Shown piece by piece: positions 26,139 to 33,166 of a stretch of 64,000 bases of DNA. Location: assembly GCA_910579505.1 (NCBI GenBank), contig CAJTTZ010000005.1, positions 124,001-188,000 on the forward strand, given 5' to 3'. Each line of letters begins with the position of its first letter. Position 1 is the first letter of the stretch. Under the pieces are notes generated by a model. That model made no database searches and was not told where the DNA came from. It saw only the letters and a program-made list of their open reading frames with translations. The translations under genes and the position numbers were made by a program. Source of the DNA: an uncultured Lachnospiraceae bacterium. GTDB taxonomy: Bacteria; Bacillota; Clostridia; Lachnospirales; Lachnospiraceae.

Positions 26139-27470
26139 ATGAAAAAAATAAGAGAATATGTGACTGATTACAGTGCCGGAAAATTCTGGGAGGAAACGGT
26201 GTGCGATGCAGGAGAAATGAAGGACTGTATGCACGTAGTGAATGTGTACCCGGACGTGACGTATCAGACGATGCGGGGATTTGGCGGCGCGTTTACGGAG
26301 AGCGCGGCGCACAACTATGCGGGCATGGGCGATGCGCGGAAGAAGGAGATGATACAGGCGTACTTTGGCGAGGGCGGTCTTCGGTACAATCTGGGGCGGC
26401 TCCATATGGGAAGCTGCGATTTCGCGCTGGAAAATTACGCCTATGTGGAGGAGGGGGATGGGGAACTTTCGACCTTCTCAATCGCCCATGACGAGAAAGA
26501 GATCCTGCCCTTTATAAAGGACGCGCAGGAGGTGTGCGGGAAGGAGATGGCGTTTATGGCGGCGCCCTGGTCTCCCCCGGCATTTATGAAGACCAACGGG
26601 GAGATGAATCACGGCGGAAAACTGAAGAGGGAATATTACGGGGCGTGGGCGGCGTATTTTGTGAAATTTCTGAAGGCTTACAAAAAGGCGGGGATCCCGG
26701 TCAGGTTCCTGACGACGCAGAATGAACCGATGGCGGTGCAGACGTGGGATTCCTGCATTTATACGTCCGAGGAGGAAGCCCTCTTTGTGCGGGACTATCT
26801 GGGACCGGCGTTAGAGCAGGCGGGATTTGCCGATACGGGTATTTATGTGTGGGATCACAACAAGGAGGAGGCGTACCAGCGCTTTAAGGAAGTCGTGGCG
26901 GATGAACGGACGAAGAAATATGTAAGCGGCGCGGCGGTGCACTGGTACACGGGAGATCATTTTGAGGCGGCAGAGCTGATACGGAAACAGTACCCAGACA
27001 AGGAAGTGTTTTTTACGGAAGGGTGTGTGGAGTATTCCCGCTTTGCGGACTCGGGCGAGGTGGAGAAAGCGGAAATGTACGCCCACGATATCATGGGCAA
27101 TCTGAATGCGGGCGTCAGCGCATCCTTTGACTGGAATCTGTTTCTGGACGCGGAGGGAGGGCCCAACCACGTGGGAAATTTCTGTGCCGCGCCGGTTATG
27201 TGCAATCCCGGAGAGGACACCTTTGAAAAACGCCTGTCCTACTATTATATCGGGCATTTCAGCCGCTACATCGAGCCGGGGGCAGTCAGAATCGGCATGA
27301 CGCGCTACAGCGACGCGGTGGAGGCGGCGGCTTTCTTAAACCCGGGCGGGGAGCGTGTGCTTGTTCTGTTAAACAAGTCGGACAAAGAGGTGCCGGTGAC
27401 GGTCAGGGAAGCGGGATGCGGAACGGAAACCGTGTTGGCGCCGCATTCCATTCATACAATCTGCTACTAA
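26139..27470 (+). CDS. GH30-family beta-glycosidase (cytoplasmic)
   Basis: A 443-residue TIM-barrel enzyme with a side beta domain. The acid/base Glu196 is in TTQNEP and the nucleophile Glu294 in VFFTEGCVEY; RGFGGAFTESAAHN near residue 47 and APWSPPAFMKTN near 147 are GH30 clan A signatures. There is no signal peptide, so it acts on imported oligosaccharides. GH30 members include beta-glucosidases, beta-1,6-glucanases and glucosylceramidases. Beside two glucan phosphorylases, a beta-glucosidase acting on beta-1,6 or mixed-linkage gluco-oligosaccharides is most plausible. It follows the phosphorylase gene by 15 bases and ends the enzyme part of the operon. Confidence 0.85.
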   Translation: MKKIREYVTDYSAGKFWEETVCDAGEMKDCMHVVNVYPDVTYQTMRGFGGAFTESAAHNYAGMGDARKKEMIQAYFGEGGLRYNLGRLHMGSCDFALENYAYVEEGDGELSTFSIAHDEKEILPFIKDAQEVCGKEMAFMAAPWSPPAFMKTNGEMNHGGKLKREYYGAWAAYFVKFLKAYKKAGIPVRFLTTQNEPMAVQTWDSCIYTSEEEALFVRDYLGPALEQAGFADTGIYVWDHNKEEAYQRFKEVVADERTKKYVSGAAVHWYTGDHFEAAELIRKQYPDKEVFFTEGCVEYSRFADSGEVEKAEMYAHDIMGNLNAGVSASFDWNLFLDAEGGPNHVGNFCAAPVMCNPGEDTFEKRLSYYYIGHFSRYIEPGAVRIGMTRYSDAVEAAAFLNPGGERVLVLLNKSDKEVPVTVREAGCGTETVLAPHSIHTICY

Positions 27471-27490
27471 AAAAAAGATACCTTTGTAAA

Positions 27491-27529
27491 ATTTGGGACA
27501 TTTATACCAAATGAGGCGGATTCTATAAT
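27491..27529 (+). promoter_or_regulatory. Candidate regulated promoter before the sugar-binding protein gene
   Basis: A consensus TATAAT (27524-27529) lacks a good -35 box. In its place is the dyad ATTTGG-N10-CCAAAT (27491-27512). This looks like an activator-dependent promoter, plausibly for the AraC-type response regulator at 34983. A GATACCT string occurs just before it (27478) and before the GH94 gene (20048). Confidence 0.45.
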
Positions 27530-27593
27530 CTAAGTATCAGCTGACAACGAGGCAATATGAACAAAGATGGAAAACAAAAAAGGAGGATATGTT

Positions 27594-29036
27594 ATGAAAC
27601 TGAAAAAACTGATTTCCCTTATGCTCGCAGGAGCAATGGTGCTTAGCGTGACGGCGTGCGGCGGCAGCGACGGCGCTTCTTCCGACAGCGGGGCGGCTTC
27701 GGATTCCGGCGCGGCGAGCGCGGATGCAGGCGATGCGGGTGACGCAGGTGCGGCGGATGAGACGCCCGCATCAAGCGGCGATAAGCTGGTAGTCTGGACG
27801 TTGGCGAAGGATCTGGAGCAGTTCGCGGAGTACTATAAGGAAAAGACCGGCAATGAGGTTGAGACGGTGGTGATCGAGCCGGCAAACTATGTGACCAAGG
27901 TGCAGACGGCACTTAACGGCGGACAGAAGGAGCCGGATATCATCGTGGGTGAGCCGCAGATGTTAGAGGATTTCTACGAGGCAGGCTACTTTGAGGATCT
28001 GAACCAGGCGCCCTACAACGCGCAGGATTACGCGGACCAGATCGTGGATTATGTGTGGGATGTGGGACAGGATGCGGACGGTATCCAGAGAGCGATCTCC
28101 TATCAGATTACCCCGGCGGGCATTTATTATAGAAGGGACATTGCCCAGACGGTGTTCGGCACGGACGACCCGAACGAGATTGGCCAGCTGTTCGCGGATT
28201 ACCCGACCATTATGGAGACGGCGCAGGAGCTGAAGGACGCGGGCTACCGTATTTTCGCTTCCGATGCGGAGATCAACTATTTCTCCGGCGACTCCGCGTG
28301 GGTCATCGACGGCGTGCTGAACGTGGATCAGGGCAGAAAAGATTATCAGGATCTTTGTATTTACCTGTATCAGGACGACCTGACAGCTTATGCGAACCAG
28401 TGGTCAACCCCCTGGTATCAGGCGATGGCGGGCGAGGTGCCGATCCTGACAGCGGATATTCAGAACTATGCGGATGACTCCGTGGACGTTTGGAATGCAG
28501 AAACTTTTGCGGAGGCGACCAAGGATCTGGAGAAGACAGAAGTGTTCTCATTTGGTCTTCCTTCCTGGGGCGTGCTGACCATGAGAGATAACGTGCAGGG
28601 CACTTCCGGCAAGTGGGGCGTGTGCTCCGGCCCGGCTTACGGTTTCGGCGGCGGTACCTTTATCGGTATTTCCTCCCAGTCCGAGAGAAAAGAACAGGCT
28701 TGGGATTTCCTGAAATTCTGTACGCTGAACGAGGACACCGCAAACTGGTGGATTGAGAAGTCCGAGGGCGATACCGTATCCCTGATTCCGGTATTGGAAG
28801 CGCATGCGGAAGACAAGAACGAGGTTTACGGCGGACAGCAGCTCTACAAGTTCTGGCTGGAGCAGGCACAGGGAATCGACTATTCCAAGGTGACCAGATA
28901 CGATAAGTTCATCAACGACGAGTGGGGAAGAGCGACCACGGCGATCAAGACCGGCGATATGAACAAGGAAGAGGCATGGGAGAATTTCTATGACCAGATC
29001 GAGGCTACATATCCGGAGATCACGGTAAACAGATAA
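27594..29036 (+). CDS. Sugar-binding lipoprotein of ABC importer
   Basis: A 480-residue family 1 solute-binding lipoprotein. The N-terminus is a lipoprotein signal peptide: basic MKLKKL, a hydrophobic stretch and lipobox SVTAC with the modified Cys near residue 22. An Asp/Ser/Gly/Ala linker of about 35 residues follows, then the mature lobe KLVVWTLAKDLEQFAEYYKEKTG. ATG at 27594 follows AGGAGG (27581-27586); the upstream ATG at 27567 lacks a site. Two permeases follow. The partner enzymes imply a beta-gluco-oligosaccharide ligand. Confidence 0.92.
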   Translation: MKLKKLISLMLAGAMVLSVTACGGSDGASSDSGAASDSGAASADAGDAGDAGAADETPASSGDKLVVWTLAKDLEQFAEYYKEKTGNEVETVVIEPANYVTKVQTALNGGQKEPDIIVGEPQMLEDFYEAGYFEDLNQAPYNAQDYADQIVDYVWDVGQDADGIQRAISYQITPAGIYYRRDIAQTVFGTDDPNEIGQLFADYPTIMETAQELKDAGYRIFASDAEINYFSGDSAWVIDGVLNVDQGRKDYQDLCIYLYQDDLTAYANQWSTPWYQAMAGEVPILTADIQNYADDSVDVWNAETFAEATKDLEKTEVFSFGLPSWGVLTMRDNVQGTSGKWGVCSGPAYGFGGGTFIGISSQSERKEQAWDFLKFCTLNEDTANWWIEKSEGDTVSLIPVLEAHAEDKNEVYGGQQLYKFWLEQAQGIDYSKVTRYDKFINDEWGRATTAIKTGDMNKEEAWENFYDQIEATYPEITVNR

Positions 29037-29051
29037 TGATTGAGGGGAGGA

Positions 29052-29074
29052 GGGGGCAGCAATGTGCAGCCCCC
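29052..29074 (+). promoter_or_regulatory. Hairpin between binding-protein and permease genes
   Basis: GGGGGC and GCCCCC bracket a short internal stem in the 63-base gap, with TTTA following. The position mirrors the hairpins at 827-890 in the first importer, so it probably sets the binding-protein to permease ratio. Confidence 0.5.
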
Positions 29075-29099
29075 TTTACCTTGTGGGACGGAGGGAACT

Positions 29100-30023
29100 A
29101 TGGCAAAAACAAATGTGGGGAAACCTAAAAAGAGAAATCTGAATCGTATGGCATATCTGTTTGTGCTGCCCTTTGTGATCGTCTTTCTGACGTTCAGCGT
29201 ATACCCGGTGTTCCGTACACTGTATCTGAGTTTCACCAGCTATAAAGGTTTCGGGGACGCGAAATGGGCGGGGCTTGCCAACTACATAAGAGTATTTAAG
29301 GATAAGTTTTTCTGGAAAGCGCTTGGAAACACGGTTAAGATCTGGGGCGTGAATATTATATTACAGTTGGGGCTGGCATTTCTGCTGACGGTAATTTTCA
29401 GCGACATCAAATATAAGATACGGGGGCTTTCGGTATTCCGGGCGGTGTACTATCTGCCGAACCTGATCGCGGCGACTTCCGTGGCTTTTCTGTTTAAGAC
29501 ACTGCTCGACTGGAAGTACGGCAGCTTTAACCAGCTTTTGCTGACGATGGGAATCGCGAAGGAGCAGATCAACTGGCTGGGGTCCACGTCAACCGCGCCC
29601 TATGTGATCTCGGTGATCGGCGCGTGGATGTGGTTTGGCAATTCCTTTATCATGCTGATGGCGGGCGTGCAGGGTATACCGACGGACTATTTTGAGGCGG
29701 CGGCAATCGACGGCGCAGGCAGATGGAAGGTGTTTGCCAAAATCACGATCCCGCTGCTTCGACCGATTATGCTCTACGTTTTCGTGACATCCCTGATCGG
29801 CGGACTGCAGCTTTTCGACCTGCCTTTCCTGATGAACGGCGTGGCGCCGAACACGGCGGGAGAGCCTTCCGGGTGTCTGCAGACGGCGGTTATGTATCTT
29901 TACAAGTTCGGTTTTGAGACGCATCAGGTGGGGTACGCTTCGGCGATTGCCTACACGCTGTTCTTTATCATCCTGATCGTGTCCATCATCCAGTTTAAGA
30001 CGCTTGGAAGGGAGGAGGATTAG
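29100..30023 (+). CDS. ABC sugar transporter permease, MalF/UgpA type
   Basis: A 307-residue permease with six predicted membrane helices. After a basic N-terminus (KPKKRNLNRM) the first helix is AYLFVLPFVIVFLTFSVYPVF. The EAA loop reads FEAAAIDGAGRWKVFAKITIPLLRP and is well conserved. The ATG at 29100 follows GGAGGGAA; the frame extends upstream but overlaps the hairpin. It is coupled to the next permease (two-base gap). Confidence 0.92.
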   Translation: MAKTNVGKPKKRNLNRMAYLFVLPFVIVFLTFSVYPVFRTLYLSFTSYKGFGDAKWAGLANYIRVFKDKFFWKALGNTVKIWGVNIILQLGLAFLLTVIFSDIKYKIRGLSVFRAVYYLPNLIAATSVAFLFKTLLDWKYGSFNQLLLTMGIAKEQINWLGSTSTAPYVISVIGAWMWFGNSFIMLMAGVQGIPTDYFEAAAIDGAGRWKVFAKITIPLLRPIMLYVFVTSLIGGLQLFDLPFLMNGVAPNTAGEPSGCLQTAVMYLYKFGFETHQVGYASAIAYTLFFIILIVSIIQFKTLGREED

Positions 30024-30025
30024 TT

Positions 30026-30853
30026 ATGGCGACAAAGGTGAAAAAGGGAATTATTTACGCTTGTATGATCCTGCTTGCGGCGATATGCTTCCTTCCGTTT
30101 CTGCTGATGATGGTGAACGCCACGAGAAGCGGCGTGGAAATCACCCACTCCTTCACACTCATACCCAGCACCCATCTAGGGGAGAACTGGGAGGCGCTGT
30201 TTGCGTATGTCAACTTGTTTAAGGGTTTTAAAAACAGTCTGCTGGTGGCAATTCCGGCGACCATACTGACGGCGTACTTCTCGTCGATCACGGCTTATGC
30301 CATGGCGGTATACCGCTTTAAGGGAAACGCGTGGCTGTTTAAAATACTCGTGGTGTTTATGATGATTCCGGCGCAGCTGAGTCTGATCGGTTTTTACAAT
30401 CTCTGTCAGAAGCTGCATATGGTGGACTCCTATCTGCCGCTCATCATTCCGGCAATCGCGTCGCCGGGCACCGTGTTTTTCTTAAGACAGTATGTGCAGT
30501 CCACGCTGTCAAAGGCGCTTTTGGAGGCGGCGAGAATCGACGGTGCGGGGGAATTACATATTTTCCACAAGATTGTACTGCCGATTATGGCGCCCGGTAT
30601 CGCGACTATGTCAATCGGTTCCTTTATCGGCAACTGGAACAACTATCTGGTGCCGTTGATCCTGTTAAACACGCCGGATAAGATGACGCTGCCGGTGATG
30701 ATCAGCACGCTGAACGCGGCGACAGACCTGCAGAAGAACCAGGGGGCGATCTACCTTGGCGTCGCGATCTCCGTGGTGCCGATCCTGATTGTGTTCTGCT
30801 TCTGCTCGAAGTACATTATCAGCAGTATTTCGGCGGGAAGTGTGAAAGAGTAG
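30026..30853 (+). CDS. ABC sugar transporter permease, MalG/UgpE type
   Basis: A 275-residue permease with six predicted helices, the EAA loop LEAARIDGAGELHIFHKIVLPIMAP, and the C-terminal ISSISAGSVKE tail shared with MalG-type proteins. The ribosome site GGGAGGAGG overlaps the end of the preceding gene. It is the last gene of the importer; a strong terminator (30958-30993) follows about 100 bases later, past an antisense-RNA-like promoter. Confidence 0.92.
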   Translation: MATKVKKGIIYACMILLAAICFLPFLLMMVNATRSGVEITHSFTLIPSTHLGENWEALFAYVNLFKGFKNSLLVAIPATILTAYFSSITAYAMAVYRFKGNAWLFKILVVFMMIPAQLSLIGFYNLCQKLHMVDSYLPLIIPAIASPGTVFFLRQYVQSTLSKALLEAARIDGAGELHIFHKIVLPIMAPGIATMSIGSFIGNWNNYLVPLILLNTPDKMTLPVMISTLNAATDLQKNQGAIYLGVAISVVPILIVFCFCSKYIISSISAGSVKE

Positions 30854-30867
30854 AGGGAGAAAAGCTG

Positions 30868-30896
30868 TTGACGGAAATACTGATAAGTGCTAACAT
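30868..30896 (+). promoter_or_regulatory. Promoter for a short antisense RNA
   Basis: TTGACG (30868-30873), a 17-base spacer and TAACAT (30891-30896). It lies only 15 bases after the permease stop and points into the terminator at 30958-30993 with no coding gene between, so it probably makes an RNA of about 90 bases. Confidence 0.6.
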
Positions 30897-30902
30897 ATTT
30901 TA

Positions 30903-30993
30903 TAGAAAAAGGTGTTACCGTAAAGCAACGGTTCGCCTCAGTTTATAAGGTTCAAGAAAGCAACCTAACTTTGGTCGGGGCGGTTGCTTTTTT
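30903..30993 (+). ncRNA. Predicted antitoxin-like antisense RNA
   Basis: The region runs from the predicted start of the 30868 promoter to the terminator. Its 3' third (30965-30993) is complementary to the end of the small peptide gene on the other strand. Its 5' part has the arm GGTGTTACC...CGGTTCGCCT and a local ACCGT/ACGGT hairpin. The ends are inferred. A type I antitoxin is the working interpretation. Confidence 0.5.
30958..30993. terminator. Bidirectional terminator
   Basis: AAGCAACC (30958-30965) pairs with GGTTGCTT (30982-30989), with a T run to 30993 on the plus strand and an A/T-rich flank on the other. It ends the ABC operon and the antisense RNA on plus, and the small peptide transcript on minus; its stem overlaps the peptide stop codon. 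Confidence 0.78.
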
Positions 30994-31087
30994 GATGCCT
31001 TTTATTTCTTTCAGTCTGTCGGATACTGATTATCGTGACAATGATGCTGATGACCGTCACTACAATACCGGCAAGTTCCAAAATCAT
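30965..31087 (-). CDS. Small hydrophobic peptide, candidate type I toxin
   Basis: A 40-residue peptide: one membrane helix (residues 2-22, ELAGIVVTVISIIVTIIS) followed by a basic polar tail (RQTERNKRHQKSNRPDQS). This is the classic design of type I toxin peptides that insert in the membrane. It is too short for most gene callers. The true start may be TTG at 31099, nine bases after AAAGG, or GTG at 31096, adding three or four residues. An unusually strong GAAGGAGGGG lies further upstream (31152-31161) with a hairpin CGCGAAC/GTTCGCG next to it, so the leader is structured. A -35/-10 pair (TTGTAA, TAAATA) sits at 31235-31262 on this strand. Confidence 0.65.
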   Translation of the reverse strand: MILELAGIVVTVISIIVTIISIRQTERNKRHQKSNRPDQS

Positions 31088-31234
31088 TCCGAACACCAAT
31101 GGTGCTTACCTTTCGCTTTATTTTCTGCGCGAACCGTGTTCGCGTTTGTATCCCCTCCTTCGATACAGGAAGCTCTCAAAATGTACTAATTTGGCAAAAG
31201 GCGAACCGCTACCCGTTTTGGTAACACCCACATA

Positions 31235-31262
31235 TATTTAACATAGTGACAGTGTTTTACAA
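31235..31262 (-). promoter_or_regulatory. Candidate promoter of the small peptide gene
   Basis: On the minus strand, TTGTAA (31262-31257), a 16-base spacer and TAAATA (31240-31235). The leader to the peptide start would be about 140 bases. Confidence 0.4.
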
Positions 31263-31281
31263 TGATTTTTTAACAGTGGCG

Positions 31282-31310
31282 TTGAAAAGGGACGAGAAAA
31301 GCCGTATACT
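31282..31310 (+). promoter_or_regulatory. Promoter for binding protein-kinase-regulator genes
   Basis: TTGAAA (31282-31287), a 17-base spacer and TATACT (31305-31310), upstream of the lipoprotein ATG at 31365. This separates the sensor genes from the importer operon. Confidence 0.68.
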
Positions 31311-31364
31311 ATAGGCAGGATAAAAATACATTGGATTTTGACTATAGAGGATCGGGGAAAGAGA

Positions 31365-33035
31365 ATGCGGGAGAGGAAGAGAAGCAGGCGGCGCGCCGCG
31401 GCGGGGGTATATCTGGCGGGAATGATTCTGACAGGAGCGGGCCTGCTCTGCGCGGGGTGCGCACCGAAGGACGGCGGGCAGGAGCGGCAGGGAGCGGGCC
31501 TGACGCCGGGAGCGGCGGACGGGGCGGATGCGCCCGCATGGGAGCGGTATGCGGGCGAGCCCGTTACGTTTGACTGGTATATCAACTATTCCTGGTACAA
31601 TTCCGAATGGGGCGGCAATGTGGTGTCCGACAGGATTACGGAGGAGACGGGCGTAAACATACATTTCATTACGCCGGGCGGCAATGAAAAGGAGAAGCTA
31701 AACGCCTTGATCGCGGCGGATTCCCTGCCGGATTTCATTACGCTTGGCTGGTGGGAGCCGCAGGTTGACGAGATGATAGACCGCGGCATGGTCTATGCCT
31801 TGAATGAGCTGGCGGACGAATATGATACTTGCTTTTATCAGGAAAGCGACGCCGATGTGGTCAACTGGTACACGAAGGAGGACGGCAATATATACAGCTA
31901 TCCCAATTCCTTTTTCACGGCAAAGGATATTGAGACGTACGACAATATCAGCTCCAACCAGACGTTTCTCGTGCGCAAGGATATCTATGAGGCGATTGGC
32001 AGCCCGGACATGACGACGCCGGAGGGTTTTTCGGCGGCGGTAAAGAAGGCGTATGCGATGTTTCCTACGGTGGACGGGGAGCCGCTCATCCCGGTGGGCG
32101 CGCATGTGTTCAACGATCAGGGGAATGTCTCCTTCGACCAGTACCTGATGAATTTTCTGGCGGTGCCCTTTGAGGAAAACGGGGAAATCTATGACCGTTA
32201 TACGAATGAGGACTATATCATCTGGCTGAAAATGTTCCGCAGGCTCGGCGAGGAGGGACTTCTTGCGGACGATATTTTCATTGACCAGAGAATGCAGACC
32301 GAGGAGAAGATGGCAAAGGGCAGATATTTCTGTATGCTCTACCAGTATACGGATATGGTGGCGCAGCAGAAGGAACTTTATGTAAACCACCCGGAGCGGA
32401 TTTATCTGGCGGTGGACGGTCCGAAGAATGCGGCAGGGGACGAGCATACGCTGACGACGAGCGGCATCAACGGCTGGACGGTTACACTGATATCGAAAAA
32501 CTGTCAGCATCCGGACAGGGCGATTGCCTTTATGGATTATATGTTAAGCGAGCAGGGGCAGCTTTGCCTCTCACTGGGAGTGGAAGGGGAGACCTTCGAC
32601 TATGTGGACGGGAAACCGGTGGTAAGGAAGGAGGTAAATGAGCTGCTGAATACGGACAGGGCGGCATATAACCAGAGGTACGGCGCGGACAATACATACT
32701 GGATGCTGCAGGATAACAGGATGCAGTTAAAGTGGCGGCAGGAGCCGGGGGAGCCTGTCAGGCAGATCATGGAATGGTCGTATCCCTATGTGGTTTACAA
32801 CGGGCAGTACGACGCCTTTCTTCCGAAAGGTTCCAGAGAAGCCTATGCGGACACGAAGATAGAGCTTTTGTGGAGCAAAACACTGCCAAGGCTTCTGCTT
32901 GCGGAATCGGAGGAGGAATTTGACAATATATTTGCCTTCTTTCTGGATGAGAGGGAGGCATGCGGATTTAGGGAAGTGCAGGCGGCAAAAACAGCGCTGA
33001 TGAAGCAGGCGAAGGAAAAGATGGGGATAGAGTGA
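31365..33035 (+). CDS. Second, unpaired extracellular sugar-binding lipoprotein
   Basis: A 556-residue LplA-like solute-binding protein. The signal peptide starts MRERKRSRRRAAAG and ends in lipobox LLCAGC (Cys near residue 29). The mature part begins after a Gly/Ala/Asp-rich linker with VTFDWYINYSWY and contains VNIHFITPGGNEKEKLNALIAADSLPDFITLGWWEPQVDEM, a pattern typical of the roughly 550-residue binding proteins found next to YesM/YesN pairs. ATG at 31365 is chosen because of GGGGA at proper spacing; the TTG at 31338 has none. No permeases follow, so it either shares those at 29100-30853 or presents the ligand to the kinase. Confidence 0.85.
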   Translation: MRERKRSRRRAAAGVYLAGMILTGAGLLCAGCAPKDGGQERQGAGLTPGAADGADAPAWERYAGEPVTFDWYINYSWYNSEWGGNVVSDRITEETGVNIHFITPGGNEKEKLNALIAADSLPDFITLGWWEPQVDEMIDRGMVYALNELADEYDTCFYQESDADVVNWYTKEDGNIYSYPNSFFTAKDIETYDNISSNQTFLVRKDIYEAIGSPDMTTPEGFSAAVKKAYAMFPTVDGEPLIPVGAHVFNDQGNVSFDQYLMNFLAVPFEENGEIYDRYTNEDYIIWLKMFRRLGEEGLLADDIFIDQRMQTEEKMAKGRYFCMLYQYTDMVAQQKELYVNHPERIYLAVDGPKNAAGDEHTLTTSGINGWTVTLISKNCQHPDRAIAFMDYMLSEQGQLCLSLGVEGETFDYVDGKPVVRKEVNELLNTDRAAYNQRYGADNTYWMLQDNRMQLKWRQEPGEPVRQIMEWSYPYVVYNGQYDAFLPKGSREAYADTKIELLWSKTLPRLLLAESEEEFDNIFAFFLDEREACGFREVQAAKTALMKQAKEKMGIE

Positions 33036-33142
33036 AAAGAACTTCTAAAACTCAGCAGCAGAGGCTGCTTCGTTAAGAAGTTCTAGGAGTTGCGTTGCAA
33101 CTCCGTTTCACTCGGGAGAATGCCTGAAATACGGCATTCTCC
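33030..33142. repeat. Nested hairpin cluster, possible copy C of the structured element
   Basis: An outer stem GAGTGAAA (33030-33037, which includes the stop codon) pairs with TTTCACTC (33106-33113). Inside are AGAACTTCT/AGAAGTTCT (33038-33046 with 33076-33084), AGCAGC/GCTGCT, and GGAGTTGC-GTT-GCAACTCC (33087-33105). A second perfect stem GGAGAATGCC/GGCATTCTCC (33115-33124 with 33133-33142) follows. CGTTAAG and the GTTGC hairpin recall copies A and B, but the other conserved blocks are absent. Confidence 0.6.
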
Positions 33143-33146
33143 GTAT
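33131..33146 (+). repeat. Small CATTCT-loop hairpin, copy 3
   Basis: ACGG and CCGT (extended to ATACGG and CCGTAT with 33129-33130) enclose CATTCT. It is the best-formed member of the set, and is mutually exclusive with the longer stem 33115-33142. Confidence 0.5.
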
Positions 33147-33166
33147 AGTGGAGTGATAGGGATAAC

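Larger units (their letters stand above)
30911..31228. repeat. Inverted repeats bracketing the peptide gene
   Basis: The left arm has GGTGTTACC (30911-30919) and CGGTTCGCCT (30929-30938). The right arm has their exact reverse complements, AGGCGAACCG (31199-31208) and GGTAACACC (31220-31228). Converging transcripts from the two outer promoters would therefore carry matching 5' leaders. Confidence 0.75.

Noticed and set aside
30887..31189. 100-codon plus-strand frame opposite the small peptide gene
   Set aside because: No ribosome site and no family. It crosses the bidirectional terminator, so it would not be transcribed whole. The minus-strand hydrophobic peptide explains the region better.
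31238..31664. Overlapping minus-strand frames at the start of the second binding-protein gene
   Set aside because: They are Pro/Arg/Ser-rich shadows of the signal peptide and linker region, with no ribosome site.
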